From NCBI RefSeq assembly GCF_910594005.1, contig NC_057826.1, positions 24,585,501 through 24,649,500 of the forward strand: DNA of 64,000 bases, written 5' to 3'. The stretch is from Cervus elaphus. Its lineage: Eukaryota; Chordata; Mammalia; Artiodactyla; Cervidae. Positions 1 to 12,270 of the stretch are shown here, one piece after another. Numbering within the stretch: the stretch's first letter is position 1; each line of letters opens with the position of its first letter. The notes beneath the pieces were generated by a model, which was not told the DNA's origin, made no database searches, and was given only the letters and a program-made list of their open reading frames with translations. The position numbers and the translations under genes are program-made.

Positions 1-1440
1 ATGTGGAATCTATAATTGTTTGTTCTGAATTAGAAAAAGAGTTCGCAAAACTTCCAGCATGTCATGATAGCAAATGGCTCTTGCATACTTTCATGACAGA
101 GCACAATGACTCTAGAGATATCTAAAGATTACAATTTTAAGACAAGCATCTCTTAAAGAAACAAAATAAGATAGTTCTAAAATCTTTCTTTTGCCTAGCC
201 AAAAGTCTACCTATTATATTTTCAATGGTGACCGTAATAGAATCTGTGTTGATTGTATACCTGAATAATTTTAATTTCAAGTTAGAAAAGAGATAGATAA
301 TTGCTGTAAATTATGATTACTTTTGAAATTCAACTTCTATGTACCATTAATGTTACTGCTGTTCTATCAACTTTATAATGCATTGAGAACAAACCAAGAT
401 GTTATAACCAGTATCCTCAGAGTTTATGTCACATTTTAAAGACCACATAGTATTGATAATAACTAGAAAACACGAACATACTAGGCAGAAAGATTTCACA
501 AATATAAAATATACTGACTTAAATTTTCAGTAACAAAACATATTAACCTAAACATACAAAATAACTCCAGTTAAGATGCTGTCATTGTGCATAATAAATT
601 AGAACCACAGTTAATCATTGGGCCATTAAAGAAAGAATGTACTTGTAGTGAGCAGACCTAGAATATGTTTGAAATACATTCACCAAAATGAAACACAGTC
701 CTTAAATTTTGCTTTTCAATACATGGAAAAAGTGTTTTAAAATAAATTACATGATCTGGGTATGTCACTCAAATCAACTGCATGGTTATTAGAAAGTCAG
801 TTGTAAAACTAAGGATTAGAAGCATCTGGTTAATATTCTCACTGATATGTAAAACTCATTTCAGGAGTCTTAGAACAAGACCCTTGACATATAATATATG
901 TTGAGTGAATAAATTAGAATAAACAAATTTACCACCAGTATTGCAGTTCACCTCATACGCCAGTTAAGAAAGAGCTGGGCACCTTTATCAGATGAGAAAC
1001 TGTAATTTAAGAGTGTTTAGGGAAACAGTGAGCTGTATTTTAAATTAAGCTCTAATATCTCCCTAAGGCAAGGAAAATTAGGGTGCTTTCCCCAATGTGG
1101 AGATAAGTAGTATATGTATGAGAAAGAAAAAAAGTAAGGTAGAAATATAATAAACAAAGAGAAAAAAGAAAGGAAAATCCTAGCTTCTCCTATATGACCA
1201 TAAACAAAAGCAAAATTAGTACAGCTACTTTCTTTTTGTAATTTCTTCCTGAAAAGGTTATGCTAAATTTCCCAAGTAACTAGCTCCAAACTTCACTCAA
1301 GAGAAAGTATTACCTTCTATAAATCATTGTCCCAAGGCCTTAATTTCCATATAGCTAGCTCTATTGACTATTTCATTTCAGAAATGAAAACTATGCTTGT
1401 ACCTTCAAGACACAGAACTCAGTTTATTTGTATTGACTTA
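1..1440. other. AT-rich intron, no recognised feature
   Basis: Unique-looking AT-rich sequence with no convincing repeat or exon; one tail-like AGTGAATAAATT block near 903-915. Confidence 0.6.
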
Positions 1441-1530
1441 TTTATTCATTCACTTGTTCAAATATTTACTGAATACTGCTGCTGCTGCATACTACACTAT
1501 TGCAAACACTGTACTAGTCAGAGTAGAGCC
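1441..1530 (-). mobile_element. possible old L2-like fragment
   Basis: TTTATTCATTCACTTGTTCA then AATATTTACTGAATACTGC resembles the same old block, followed by a (TGC)4 run at 1478-1489. Confidence 0.35.
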
Positions 1531-2150
1531 TATAGAGTGATGACATGGTTACTGACTTTGAAGATTTCCAGTTCAAAAACCTCACTCAGAACCAGACTGC
1601 TTTTGGTGAAACAAATAAACAAAGGAACAACACAACACCATCATCACCAACAAACATGCTATCCAAAACATATCAATACTCAGCTATCCAGTAAAATATT
1701 AAGAAAGGGGTATTCATATTTATAAATGAAAAAAACTGTCATAGAATAAAATGTTAGCCTCCTCAATAATGACATATTTTAAAATGAAAGAAAATTACAT
1801 AGTACATGCTAAGTTGGAAGTTCTTTTCTTTTACTTGGTTTGCCATAAAACATTTTTATTCTACTGGAATACATATTCAAAAGAATTTAAACCTGGAACA
1901 GATCCTAGAGATAATCTTATTCACAGTTTTCTCAACTTTAGTCATTTATGTACCACCTTTATAATTTCTGCCATATCCATATGTACCATCTGTACTATTT
2001 AATGTTTAAAAATTCACTTTTTAAAACTTAAATTGATTTATTTTATAGATGATAACTGAAACTATAACTTTGCTACAAACAAAACTATGTTATGAAATTC
2101 TATACAAATTCTCTTGCTTATAAAGGGCTCCAAGTTCAAGCCAGATTTCT

Positions 2151-2458
2151 GTTTTTTTTAAAATTTATTTGGCTGCATGCGGCACACCGGATCTTTGCTG
2201 GATCATGCAAGATCTTTTGTTGCAGTGCCTGGACTCTCTAGTTGTGGCAGGTGGGCTCCAGAGGGTGCAGGCTTCAGTAGTCGGCATGTGAGCTCTCTTG
2301 CTGTGGCACGCAGGCTCTGGGGTGTGGGCTCAGCAGTTGTTGTGCATGGGGTTAGCTACTCTGCAGCATAAGGGATCCTAGTTCCCTGACCAGGGATCGA
2401 CCTGCATAACTCTGCATTGCAAGGCAGATTCTTAACCACTGGATCACCAGGGAAGTCC
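2151..2458 (-). mobile_element. CHR-1-type tRNA-derived SINE
   Basis: On the minus strand it begins GGGGACTTCCCTGGTGATCC (tRNA-Glu-type head) and contains the GATCCCTGGTCAGGGAAC block, ending in an A-rich tail (T run on plus at 2152-2160). Flanks CCAGATTTCT (2141-2150) and CCAGATTCT (2459-2467) are an imperfect duplication. The middle (2215-2370) carries repeated TTGTGGC/CTGTGGC modules. Confidence 0.88.
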
Positions 2459-2599
2459 CCAGATTCTATTAAAAGACTGAATAAGGAATAACTTCAGCTA
2501 TGTGACTCAAGGTTTAATTTTTTTTTTCCCCAGAAAACTGCCTGACATTCTTTCATATGCCACCTAAAGTCACCTCTAGTAATCTGTGGTAGGTTTCAG

Positions 2600-2745
2600 A
2601 ATTTTGGGAAACACACATTTATTTAAACCCCCTCATTTTCCAGAGGAAACAGACTAAGAGTGGTTAAGAGAATTTCTCAAAGGTAATATAGCTAATAATC
2701 AGATTCTAGTGCTTACTCTACTATACTACATTCTGCTTTCTGGAA
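2600..2745 (-). mobile_element. MIR fragment
   Basis: CCTCATTTTCCAGAGGAAAC followed by AGAGTGGTTAAGAGAATTT is the degraded MIR core read in reverse (fraction-of-consensus match only). Confidence 0.5.
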
Positions 2746-2821
2746 CATGCATTTTTTAAAAAAAGCATTTAAGTACATCCCTGTTTACCAAAGAAGAGTG
2801 CTCTGCCATTCTATTAAGACT

Positions 2822-3027
2822 GTTGTTTAGCTGCTAAATTGTGTCTGACTCTGCGACCCCACGGACTATAGCCCATCAGGCTCCTTTGTCCATGGGGTTT
2901 CCCAGGCAAGAATACCGGAGTGGGTTGCCATTTCCCTTTCCAAAGGATCTTCCTGACCCAGAGACTGAAGCCTCATCTCCTGCACTGCAGGCAGATTCTT
3001 TACCAGTGAGCCGTGACGGAAGCCCAG
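2822..3027 (-). mobile_element. Bov-tA SINE with target-site duplication
   Basis: The plus strand shows the reverse of the element: CGACCCCACGGACTATAGCC, CAGGCAAGAATACCGGAGTG, GATCTTCCTGACCCAGAGAC, ending with the diverged tRNA-Glu head. Flanked by ATTAAGACT at 2813-2821 and 3028-3036. Confidence 0.92.
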
Positions 3028-3561
3028 ATTAAGACTTCAGCGTTGGTTAAAAAAAAAAAAAAGTGCTGCATCAGTCTTCTAGCAAGAGAATATTTTATAT
3101 ACACAAATTATATGTTAAAAGTTAGCACTATTCATCTGTAAAGAACCAGTGCAAACTAGCCTGGGTATTACACAACTTACTGCCCAGTTTGACCTGAATT
3201 GATATGGTCATTATTAATTATCTCATATTTCAGATGACCTCTCTGGTTGATAACCCTATTTTACCAGGTCATTCTCTTTGCCAAGGGCAGATTAAGATTC
3301 AAAAAGCTTGTTAGTATACAACAAGCCTGTTCTCTGGCAGGAGCATAGGTAGCTGTTTGTAAGGGATGATCTTCACAGCTACAAGCATGTACCTCTAGAA
3401 GAGCCCTCCACTCTGCTAGTCAATGCATAACAGCTCCGTTTAAAAGCATTACTCTGCTACTATTTTATGTAACATAAGTCGGAGACATTAGCCCTGCAGA
3501 TGGTCAATTAGAATTATTAGTCTTCAAAAGAAAGGGCTTTAGAAGCTTAATATCCACCATA

Positions 3562-3594
3562 GCTGCTGCTGCTGCTGCTGCTAAGTCGCTTCAG
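3562..3594. repeat. (GCT)7 run joined to a Bov SINE end
   Basis: GCT repeated seven times (3562-3582), then AAGTCGCTTCAG. Bovid SINEs of the BovA group commonly end in this way. The rest of the SINE is missing; it abuts a BovB fragment in opposite sense. Confidence 0.75.
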
Positions 3595-3600
3595 TAGTAG

Positions 3601-4100
3601 CTAGATAGCATATTAAAAAGTAGAGACATTACTTTGCCAACAAAGGTCTGTCTAGTCAAAGCTATAGTTTTTCCAGTAGTCATGTATGGATGTGAGAGTT
3701 GGACTATAAAGAAAGCTGAGCACCGAAGAATTGATGCTTTTGAACTGTGGTGTTGGAGAAGACTCTTGAGAGTACTGCAAGGAGATCAAACCAGTCAATC
3801 CTAAAGGAAATCAGTCCTGAAAATTCATTGGAAGGACTGATGCTGAAGCTGAAACTCCAATACTTTGGCCACCTGATGCGAAGAACTGACTCATTGGAAA
3901 AGACCTTGATGCTGGGAATGATTGAAGGCCAGAGGAGAAGGGGATGACAGAGGATGAGATGGTTGGATGGCATCTCTGACTAGATGGACATGAGTTTGAG
4001 TAAGCTCTGGGAGCTGGTGATGGACAGGGAAGCCTGGAGTGCTGCAGTCCATGGGGTCGCAGAGTTGGATACGACTGAGTGACTGAACTGAACTGAACTG
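3601..4100 (+). mobile_element. BovB (RTE) 3' fragment
   Basis: Runs from CATATTAAAAAGTAGAGACA through TGGATGTGAGAGTTGGAC and TACTTTGGCCACCTGATGCG to the terminal pentamer tail (ACTGA)n at 4072-4100. The terminal reverse-transcriptase frame is broken (deletion near 3775). Confidence 0.93.
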
Positions 4101-4675
4101 ATAAATTAATGGGCTTTGCTGTAATGAAAAATGTTTCAAGGATGGAAAGATTTTGGGCCCCAGTCTATAAGACTTCTTTTGTAATTTACTGTCTTGTGAG
4201 AGAAGCAGAACTCAGGAAGGGGACTGTCCTAAAAGCAGAATTCATAGAGCTCAGACTCTTCAAAGCAAAGAGATCTGGAATAGGGTTGTCAGTTGAGAAA
4301 AATCTTCAAAAAGACATCACTATCTAGAACTTAAATCACTTGGGGAGAAAAGTTATTAGTAACTTTTTGGTGATTCTGAACCAGAAAACCTGTCTACTTT
4401 TTGGACTCAAGCTTCTTAAAGAGATTGCCCTCAAAACCCACATAGGTTCTGGCTTCCTCCAAATAAGTACAGAGAGGTAGAATAAAGTTTTAATTCTCCT
4501 CCTAAGTGTGGTCTTGAATGGGTCTAGCAGCTAGGTGCCATCCCATTCAACAGCCATTCCAAAGACTGTGTCAACTGCTGGGACTCATGGCTCCAATGGA
4601 GGCTAGAGCAGGGAGCAACATCAAACAAAATATAGCAAAACAAATGCTTATTCATATAGTACCATGACTGTGTAC

Positions 4676-4938
4676 ACAGTGTTTAAGGGTATAGGCTCTG
4701 GAGTCATAAAAATTGGAGTTCAAATTCTCTATCACCTAACTGTTGTGTGATCTTGGATAGGTTATATTTAACTTCACCCCTTTTTCTTCATCTAGAAAAT
4801 GGCATTGATAATAGCAATTTCCTCATATGTAAAACAGAGTATCTTACTCATCAAGTTATTCTGTGGATGAGATATTGCATGGAGAAAGCTGAATACATTG
4901 CCTGATTCACAGTAATTCTCAAAAAATGTTAGCTCTTA
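4676..4938 (+). mobile_element. MIR
   Basis: GGCTCTGGAGTCATAAAAAT, TGTGTGATCTTGGATAGG, TTCTTCATCTAGAAAATGG and a closing AAAAAATGTTAGCTCTTA follow the MIR core order on plus. Confidence 0.65.
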
Positions 4939-7200
4939 TCCTGGGACCAATTCTGCTGAACAATTCTCAAGAACCTGGCTATTGCTAGGTCCAGGAAGAG
5001 ATTATTTGCCAAAATATCATATTCTCTGAAAAATATATCAAAGTGCCCCATTTCAGTGAGCCAAAGATATGCTCCCAAATACAGCAGATAAGGACATATA
5101 AGATATATACCCAAAGTAAATCTTGTTCATACTGTTTACCACAGGCAATAACAATTGAACACAGAGTGAACAGCAATTCTGATCTATGTGAAAGTTCTGA
5201 TATTCTATCATCACTACCTTGACCAAAATTCTGTGCTATACTGAAAGCTCAGAATAGCAGTAAGTTGTCTAAACTGGTAATACTTCCTGCTCACATCAGA
5301 GCAAGGAATTTATATGCTTAAATTATATCCACAAAGACTATCTGGACTTTGGGGATTTACATTTTCTTTGCCACAGCGTGGCCAAATATGACTGATTAAA
5401 TTCTTACTCAACTCTCTGAGACTAGAGAAGGCATGAGTAAAAAGACCAAAAGTTAACCACCTGTGTTGATACCTCTAGAGGCACGGGGGAGATGGGGGTG
5501 GTTTCTTTGATTTTCTTTAATTTATAGGTGGCTGTTTAAAAAAAAAATCACATAAATGTGCGAGCTCTGTTCTTTGGGATTTTAACATGACAACATTAAT
5601 ATTTATATTCTCATTTAATGGATGAGCTCTGTTCTCATTTAAAATATGAAGGAAAGATATACTATTAAAAAGTGAACATCTGGGCCCTTTCCTTTTGTTT
5701 TTCAACCACTGCGGCTGATAGAGATCTCTTCCTGAACGTGAATGAACAACTGTCACCTGTCATATGAATTCCGTCACTGCTCTATTTAAGCAACAACTCA
5801 AAAGACTGTTATTACTGCCAGTTTGAATGCTTGAACCAGTTGAGTGAAAAGTTCCAAATTCAATCATATGAAACACACTGCAGTGTTAGCAACATTCTTA
5901 AGAATTAGCATATCACTATGTGAACAACTATGCAGCATTCTTATGAGGTGCTTGCTGTTTTTACTAGCAACAGAAATGCCTTGCAAAAGCAATCAGGCTC
6001 ATGGTTCACTGACCTCAATGATATTCTGACAGACTTAACTCTGGATCGAGGACTAAAAGAACAGCTAATGGAAAGTATGTAATATCTTAGTGAATTATGC
6101 AGTTCAGGATAAGGTAGGCAGGACAGTGTCAAAAGAAAAAAGACCAAAGATATTTGTTTGCTTCATGGCACTAAACAGGATCCCTGAAGTCATTCTTTAT
6201 GCTTCTGAAACAAATTGAATCATTTAACTTTTATATACATATATGTTACTTTGCCAAGAGGTTCCAGACAGTCCACAGACAGTACGCTCATAAAGGGGAT
6301 GCTGACAACAGTTTTTTTGATGATTCACATTGCACGGGTCCTATAACTCCATGACTAGAGGTCTGGGGGAGTTTTTTGTCTTTCAGGAATACTTTCTTCT
6401 AATTTAGAACCTCCTTCTAACCTAAAGGATCCCAGAGAATCCTAGAACAGCTTTTATCATTGGTAAGAAAGATGAGAATGGAGAAAAGCAGTAGAAACAA
6501 ATACAAACCTTAATTTCATCAAATTTAGGAAAAAGCCAAACCCCAACCTCTCTTTCTCCCATGATTGAAAAAAAAAAAAATCACGATTCCACTCTCATAT
6601 TCCTCTTATTCTTTCATCACATGTCATGTCTCCTTGAAAGAAAGAGCCAGAAGGAAGGACTTCAAGGTAATAATAGCCTTTCATTCCTTGAGAATCCCTG
6701 GAAGAAGTGACAGGGTGAGCAGGTGTGCTGTCAGGATCTTGCAGGATAGAGCCGTCAGTTGGCACGCTGTGCTCCCTTTGCTGTGGGAGAGTTTTATAGC
6801 TGTCTCTGTGGTCAGAGTTGAAGAGTTAGGAATGCGATGTTTCATGCTGGCTTTACAGCTACTTGTAATTTTACACTAAGTTATCATATAATTATGTTAC
6901 ATCAGAAAGGCCTAATTAAGATTCCCTGGTGATAGGGTAACGGTCCATCCTAAAACCCTAAGATGCAAGAATTATAACAAGAAATTTTGGTTATTTTACG
7001 AGAGAAGAAAATGAAAATACAATCATATTGGAAGAAGAAAATAATAACAAAACAGTTAAGACTTTTGTAGGATGTGAGGAAAGAAGACAACTTAATCAAG
7101 TATGGTGCTGTGTTAAAAGTACTACAAATTACTGATAAAACAGACAAATACCTTGGCTTACTAAAACAGGAACAACAAACCTTTCTTACAGTATATGCTG
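4939..7200. other. intron, no recognised feature
   Basis: Mostly unique. The 6680-6880 stretch is more GC-rich (CTTGCAGGATAGAGCCGTCA) but matches nothing known to me. Short A or T runs at 5538 and 6567. Confidence 0.55.
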
Positions 7201-7420
7201 TGTGCTTAGTCGCTCAGTCGTGTTGGACTTTTCGTGACCCGCTTCCCTGGCGGCTCATATGGTAAAGAATCCACCCACAATGCAGGATACCTGGAGTTTG
7301 CTCAAACTCACATCCACTGAGTCGGTGATGCGGTCCAACCATCTCTTCCTTTGTCATCCCCTTCTCCTCCTGCCTTCAATCTTTCTCAGCATCAGGGTCT
7401 TTTCCAATGAGATGATCCCT
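7201..7420 (-). mobile_element. mosaic of BovB 3' end and tRNA-headed SINE
   Basis: 7201-7240 is the terminal BovB/BovA block in reverse (TAGTCGCTCAGTCGTGTTGG, then CGTGACCC). 7241-7287 is a tRNA-Glu-type SINE head in the opposite (plus) sense (GCTTCCCTGGCGGCTCATAT, AATGCAGGATA). 7290-7420 is BovB again in reverse (CCACTGAGTCGGTGATGCGG; AGCATCAGGGTCTTTTCCAA). Confidence 0.8.
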
Positions 7421-7739
7421 ACTGTTTCCTATTATATGCAACATATTTTTCAACCTGTAGACAGTTATCTATCAATAGGCCACAAAGTCTTAATCTGGTA
7501 GATCTCTAAATCAGAGGTCACTATTTATCATAATCCTATTTTCATTTCAACTGATAAAGACTCTGGCAGGGATGAAGGTCCAGAGTCTGTTCTTCCCATA
7601 TGCTTTGCTCCTTCTCAATGACCTCTGCCATAAACCATTTCTAAAATAGCTCTCACATCCACCCCCTCCCCATTGGACCTCTCCATCAGAGTCTTGAATC
7701 AAGAGGTGACACTTGCTGAACACCAACCATTTGTTAGGT

Positions 7740-7905
7740 TCTACACTAAAGATTTTCCATAACATTATCCTAATTAGTCTACAAAGTCCTAATGTGGTGA
7801 GTACTTGCCTATCCCCATTTTATAGATGAAGTAAAATAACCTGTTTAAGGTCATTTAGCAAGCACTCAGGAGTTGAACTTAGATATTCTGATTCCTAAGT
7901 TTAAA
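7740..7905 (-). mobile_element. MIR
   Basis: CCCCATTTTATAGATGAAGT, GTTTAAGGTCATTTAGCAAG and AGTTGAACTTAGATATTCTG are the reverse of the MIR core. Confidence 0.65.
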
Positions 7906-7909
7906 GTCT

Positions 7910-10057
7910 TACTCCATCCCTATTCCACTCCCTTAAAGTTTCAGAGAAGGCCAAAATAGCTCTCACGGAATGAGAGAGAGAGAGAGGGGAGAGGGCCAGG
8001 CTCTAGGTGTGAGTTTAAATAGCAAGACAAAGGAAGAGGAAAGGCAACTCCCATGGCTAAGATCTAGATCTATCTCTGCAGCGTGCACTGGATCTAGAAA
8101 TTTAATGTTAAGTGAAGGACATAGAGCACTGGTCATGTGTACTCATAAAACTATCAGAAGACGTGAGCTGTGGCTTAACAAGACGTTATCATTCACTGTC
8201 ACTTTGGGTTCACACTTGGGATCTCCCACGAAACCAAACAGTAACTGAAGACAGCTGATCTCAACTTTAAATTATTTATATGAAATAAAGTGCTTGTTAG
8301 TAAATTTAAAGCTCATGGTTAAGAGTTAATAATATCTTCACAATTTGAATGTAAAAAGAAAATATGAATTAGCCAACCAATGACAGTCTTATTTCCTAAT
8401 AATGATAAAATAAGCTTTCCATGAAGAAGAAATAGCCTACTTCATAACAGAATATAGAAGCAAAGTTGTTATAAAAGATTTATTAAACTTATAAATCATT
8501 CTTATTTATTTACATACTTTCAACAATTAAACATTAAAACAAAAAAATATTCTGCAATCTAAGATACCTCTGTCCTTAAAAAAGCTTCTACTTTTAATTT
8601 CTTAAGTGGTATATTAGGGATAAATAGAAGTAAACAAATTTCAACTTATTCATGAAAACCTTATAACTGACTGAAGTATCTACTGTTGATGATATGATTC
8701 AAGAGTTATGGTATAATAACTGATGGCATCCAAAATAAATCATAAAATAAATACAAGTACTTGTATTTTCAGAAACATTTCCAGCCTTGATTATTATAAA
8801 AATTAACTTTATTCATATCAGTGGAATTTCTGAAAAATTAAAAAATATCACAAAAAGAACTTCTGGAGGTGATACAAAGTAATTTTCACTAGGTTGAACA
8901 TACATGAAAGAAGAAATCACAATTATGTTTTTATGTGAATAAATCTGTGATGTTCAACTACTCCATCTTAAGAATAAGGAGAAATAATGTTTTTTCAGAG
9001 AACAGAGATCTGCCAAATGACAAGAGGAGAAGAGAATCATTCTCTTCTACCCGAAAAAATGAGAGCTTAGAGGGGATATGTTCAAAGCCTATAAAAATCA
9101 TGAAAGATTTACATAATGTGTTCAAGATGTACTCCCCAATCTTAGAATTAGGAGTGTTTCACTGGTGCTTGAAAAAATAACTTCAAGAATAAATAAAGTC
9201 TAATTTTACACAATAGGTGAAATTCTTACAGAACTCATTACCCCAAGAGAAGATAAAAGCCAGAAATAGTATGTTTGGGGAAAAAAATAAATGTTCAGAC
9301 CTTGATATCATGGATGGCAACTATATCTCTTATGAAATGTCAGTGAGAACTGCTGCTAAATCAGAGTTCTGAATTGGATGAATCAATAATATGACCCCAA
9401 ATGCCCTTTTTAGGCTTCAGTGCACAGGAAACAATATATACAAGATAATAAGACTACATTACATTTTGGTTCTAAAGGATGCTTTTTCTTTGTATACTAA
9501 CAAACTGTTATTTCTTTTCCTTTCAGTTGGAGATAAGGTGTAGATAAACCATTGAAACAGAAGAAGATAAAAGGAGGAGGAATATAATATTACTTATGCC
9601 TGCTGATACTGCTTACTTGGTTAGAAAAGATTATAAAATTCATAAAATAGAGGATATTGGAATTCTGACACTGGTACCTCATAGTTAAGTTTTGTAGGAC
9701 AAAACTTGTACATGATAATTTGTTTTCATCACTATCAAAAAACCAGAAAAAGGATTCACTGAGAGGTCACTGGTAGCAGGACTAGAAACCTGGTCAAACT
9801 AGCTCAAGTGAAAAGAATACAAGGGAATTGCCAAAAAAAAAAAAACCAAAAACCAAGAAGTACAACTGTGTTTTACAGAAAATGAGAAACCTGCAACTTT
9901 TTTTTTACCATGGTCTGTGCAGGTCGGCTACACTCTTTGCTAAGCAACTTCTCTCTCTTGCTCAATGCCCCATCTTGTAGCCATCAGCTTGAGTCTATAG
10001 GATTTTATAACTCAGTCTCACCCTCAGATAAGCAGAGTCTCTTGTAAGGATACTAAC
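7910..10057. other. intron, no recognised feature
   Basis: Contains a short (GA)n run at 7970-7987 and strongly AT-rich sequence at 8250-9500; no element identified. Confidence 0.55.
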
Positions 10058-10200
10058 GTTTACTGAGATCATATGCTGAATACTGTGCTAAATGCCTATG
10101 AATATTATTTCTCTTAATTACAAAAATTACCCTACAGGGCAAGTACCCTTACAGATGGTCAGTGAAGGAGTTAGAAGACAGACCCATCAGACTCCAGAGC
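10058..10200 (-). mobile_element. MIR, 3' half in reverse
   Basis: GAATACTGTGCTAAATGCCT, then a divergent AATTACCCTACAGGGCAAGT and AGACTCCAGAGCTGGTG fit a reversed MIR with internal loss. Confidence 0.55.
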
Positions 10201-10341
10201 TGGTGTGCTCAAGTGCAAGATGAGATTACCTGCCAACAGGTGACTTGTTGGCACAGCCCAGCCTAAAGGGTTAGTTTCTCGGAGTGAGATATTCATTCTG
10301 GCCTCTACATCTGTGAATATACCTGTGTGCATGCGTGTGTA

Positions 10342-10369
10342 GGGGTGTATGCGGGGTGGGGGTGGGGGG
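10342..10369 (+). other. predicted G-quadruplex motif
   Basis: Four runs of four to six G with loops of seven, one and one base (GGGG TGTATGC GGGG T GGGGG T GGGGGG). It lies just after a (TG)-rich stretch. It is on the FUT8 template strand. Confidence 0.7.
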
Positions 10370-10694
10370 CTGGTTACATGATATCCGTAAGACAGTAAAG
10401 GCCTATATTGCCCAAACAGATGTTTTCAGATGAAGTGTGGGGAAATAATAACTGATGTATAGTAAATCTTTGACTTTTAGGAATTTATTATTTTTTCCTG
10501 TTTCAAAAATTTATTTTTTTCTCATAGAAAAAATGTATTATAGGCATGAATCACATTATCATCTCAACAGTGTTCATGTAGATTTGTTTTTCTTATCATA
10601 ATCATAGTAAAAATATGACTATAAATGTCTATTCACAAGTTGCTCTCCTAACCTAAACCGAAGATCAGTAAAGAGGAAAACATCTACTTCTACA

Positions 10695-10990
10695 ATCCAG
10701 AAAAAATCTACTTCTGCTTCACTGACTATGCAAAAGCCTTTGACTGTGTGGATCACAACAAACTGTGAAAAATTCTTAAAGAGATGGGAATACTAGACCC
10801 AGATTACAGGAGGAGACAGGGTGACAGAGGATGAGATAGCTGGATGGCATCAGTGACTCGATGGACATGAATTTGGACAAAGTCCGGGAGATAGTGCAGG
10901 GCAGGGAAACCTGGTGTGCTGCAGCCCAAAGCATGGGGACTGCAAAGAGGGGTCACAAGGACTTGGACACAACTTAAGAAACTGAACCAA
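10695..10990 (+). mobile_element. internally deleted BovB
   Basis: 10695-10803 comes from the reverse-transcriptase core (CTTCACTGACTATGCAAAAG, coding for the FTDYAKAFD motif). It is fused directly to the 3' region (GACAGAGGATGAGATAGCTG onward), missing several hundred bases. Ends with an ACAACAACA tail. Confidence 0.88.
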
Positions 10991-11039
10991 CAACAACAGC
11001 TTAAAGAACTGCCTATTTAAGGAGCGTCGAAGAAAACCT

Positions 11040-12258
11040 AAAAACAAGGGAGGCAAAAAAACAAGGCTACTAGAGGAAAATTTAACATTGGATACCAAAG
11101 CTACCACAATTTAAGAGTAAACACAGCCTAAATCCTAGCCAGATTAACATAAAACCTCACACTAAAGGACTATCAATTTCAGTTCTGCATTTACATAATT
11201 CATTATGTTCAGTTTTCAACACAAAATTGTAAGATATGCTAAAGGGCAAAAAAAAAAAAAAAAAATCAGACTGAAGGAACACAGCAGCCATGGGATCCAG
11301 GTTTGTGTACGGCAGACATTCTAGATCATCAGACTAGGAATTTTAAATAACTATGATTCACGTGTTAAGAATTCTAATGAAAAAAGTGAACAGTTTGCAA
11401 GAAGAGATAAGTAACATAAGTAAAGAGATGGAGACTCTAAGAAAGAACCAAAAGAAAATGCTAGAGATGAAAAACACTAACAGAAATGAATGTGTTTGAG
11501 GGGCCCATCGGTAAACTGGACATGACTGAATGAAAGAATCAATGAGCTTGAAGATAATGACAATATAAACTTACAAAATTGACTGGAAAGAGAAAAAAAA
11601 TGAAAAGAATGAAACAGAATATCCAAAAACTGAGACAATTACAAAAGAAGACCATACATGTAATGGGAATGCCAGACAAAAGAGAGAAAGAAAGAGAAGA
11701 AATATTTGAAGTAATAATGCCAAAATTAATGATAACAACAATCCACAGATCTAGAAAGTTCAGAGAACATACTAAGCAGGATAAATAAATAAAAAATCTG
11801 TATCATGAATGTTATATTCAAACTATACAAAATCAAATAAAAAATCTTGAAAGAAGTCAAGGAGGTAGGGGGAAATCTTATTAATAAAGGAACAAGGATA
11901 AGAATTACATAGGCCTTCTTTTCAAAAACCATGCAAGCAAGGAGGGACTGGAGTAAAATACTTTGCTTTTAAAGAATGAAAAATCAGCTGCTTAGAATTC
12001 TGTATTCAGTAAAACTGCCTTCAAAAGTCAAAAAGAGACTTTCTCAAACAAAAATTGAGGGAAACTGTCACTAGCTTCAGAGAGAAGAAAATATGTCATA
12101 TTTCAAAAACTCATATATACATACATACATATATAGCAAAGAGTGTTAAAGAAGGAATAAATGAAAAGTAAAATAGAATCTTTTCTTATTCTTTATTAAT
12201 CTAATAGATAACAGTTTGTTTAAAGTCATAACAGCAACAAAATATTACATGATCATAA
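11040..12258 (+). mobile_element. old L1M, segment 1 (5' region and ORF1)
   Basis: Decayed plus-strand L1. It holds 5' UTR-like sequence (CTAAAGGACTA; ATTGTAAGATATGCTAAAG) and an ORF1-like region at about 11340-11790 with typical motifs at DNA level (AGAGATGGAGACTCTAAGAAAG; GAATCAATGAGCTTGAAGATA). Many stops and indels leave no functional frame. The element continues after nested insertions at 12942-13045, 14256-17821 and 18194-18955. Confidence 0.8.
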
Positions 12259-12270
12259 CTTATGGATAAG
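12259..12270. repeat. target-site duplication of nested BovB, left
   Basis: CTTATGGATAAG, matching CTTGTGGATAAG at 12930-12941 (11 of 12 bases). Confidence 0.75.

Noticed and set aside
2151..2458. tRNA gene
   Set aside because: The tRNA-Glu-like head belongs to a CHR SINE with an A tail and target duplication. The same reasoning applies to the other SINE heads.
6565..6879. 104-codon plus frame over a GC-richer segment
   Set aside because: No domain, no splice or promoter context on plus; opposite to the host gene.
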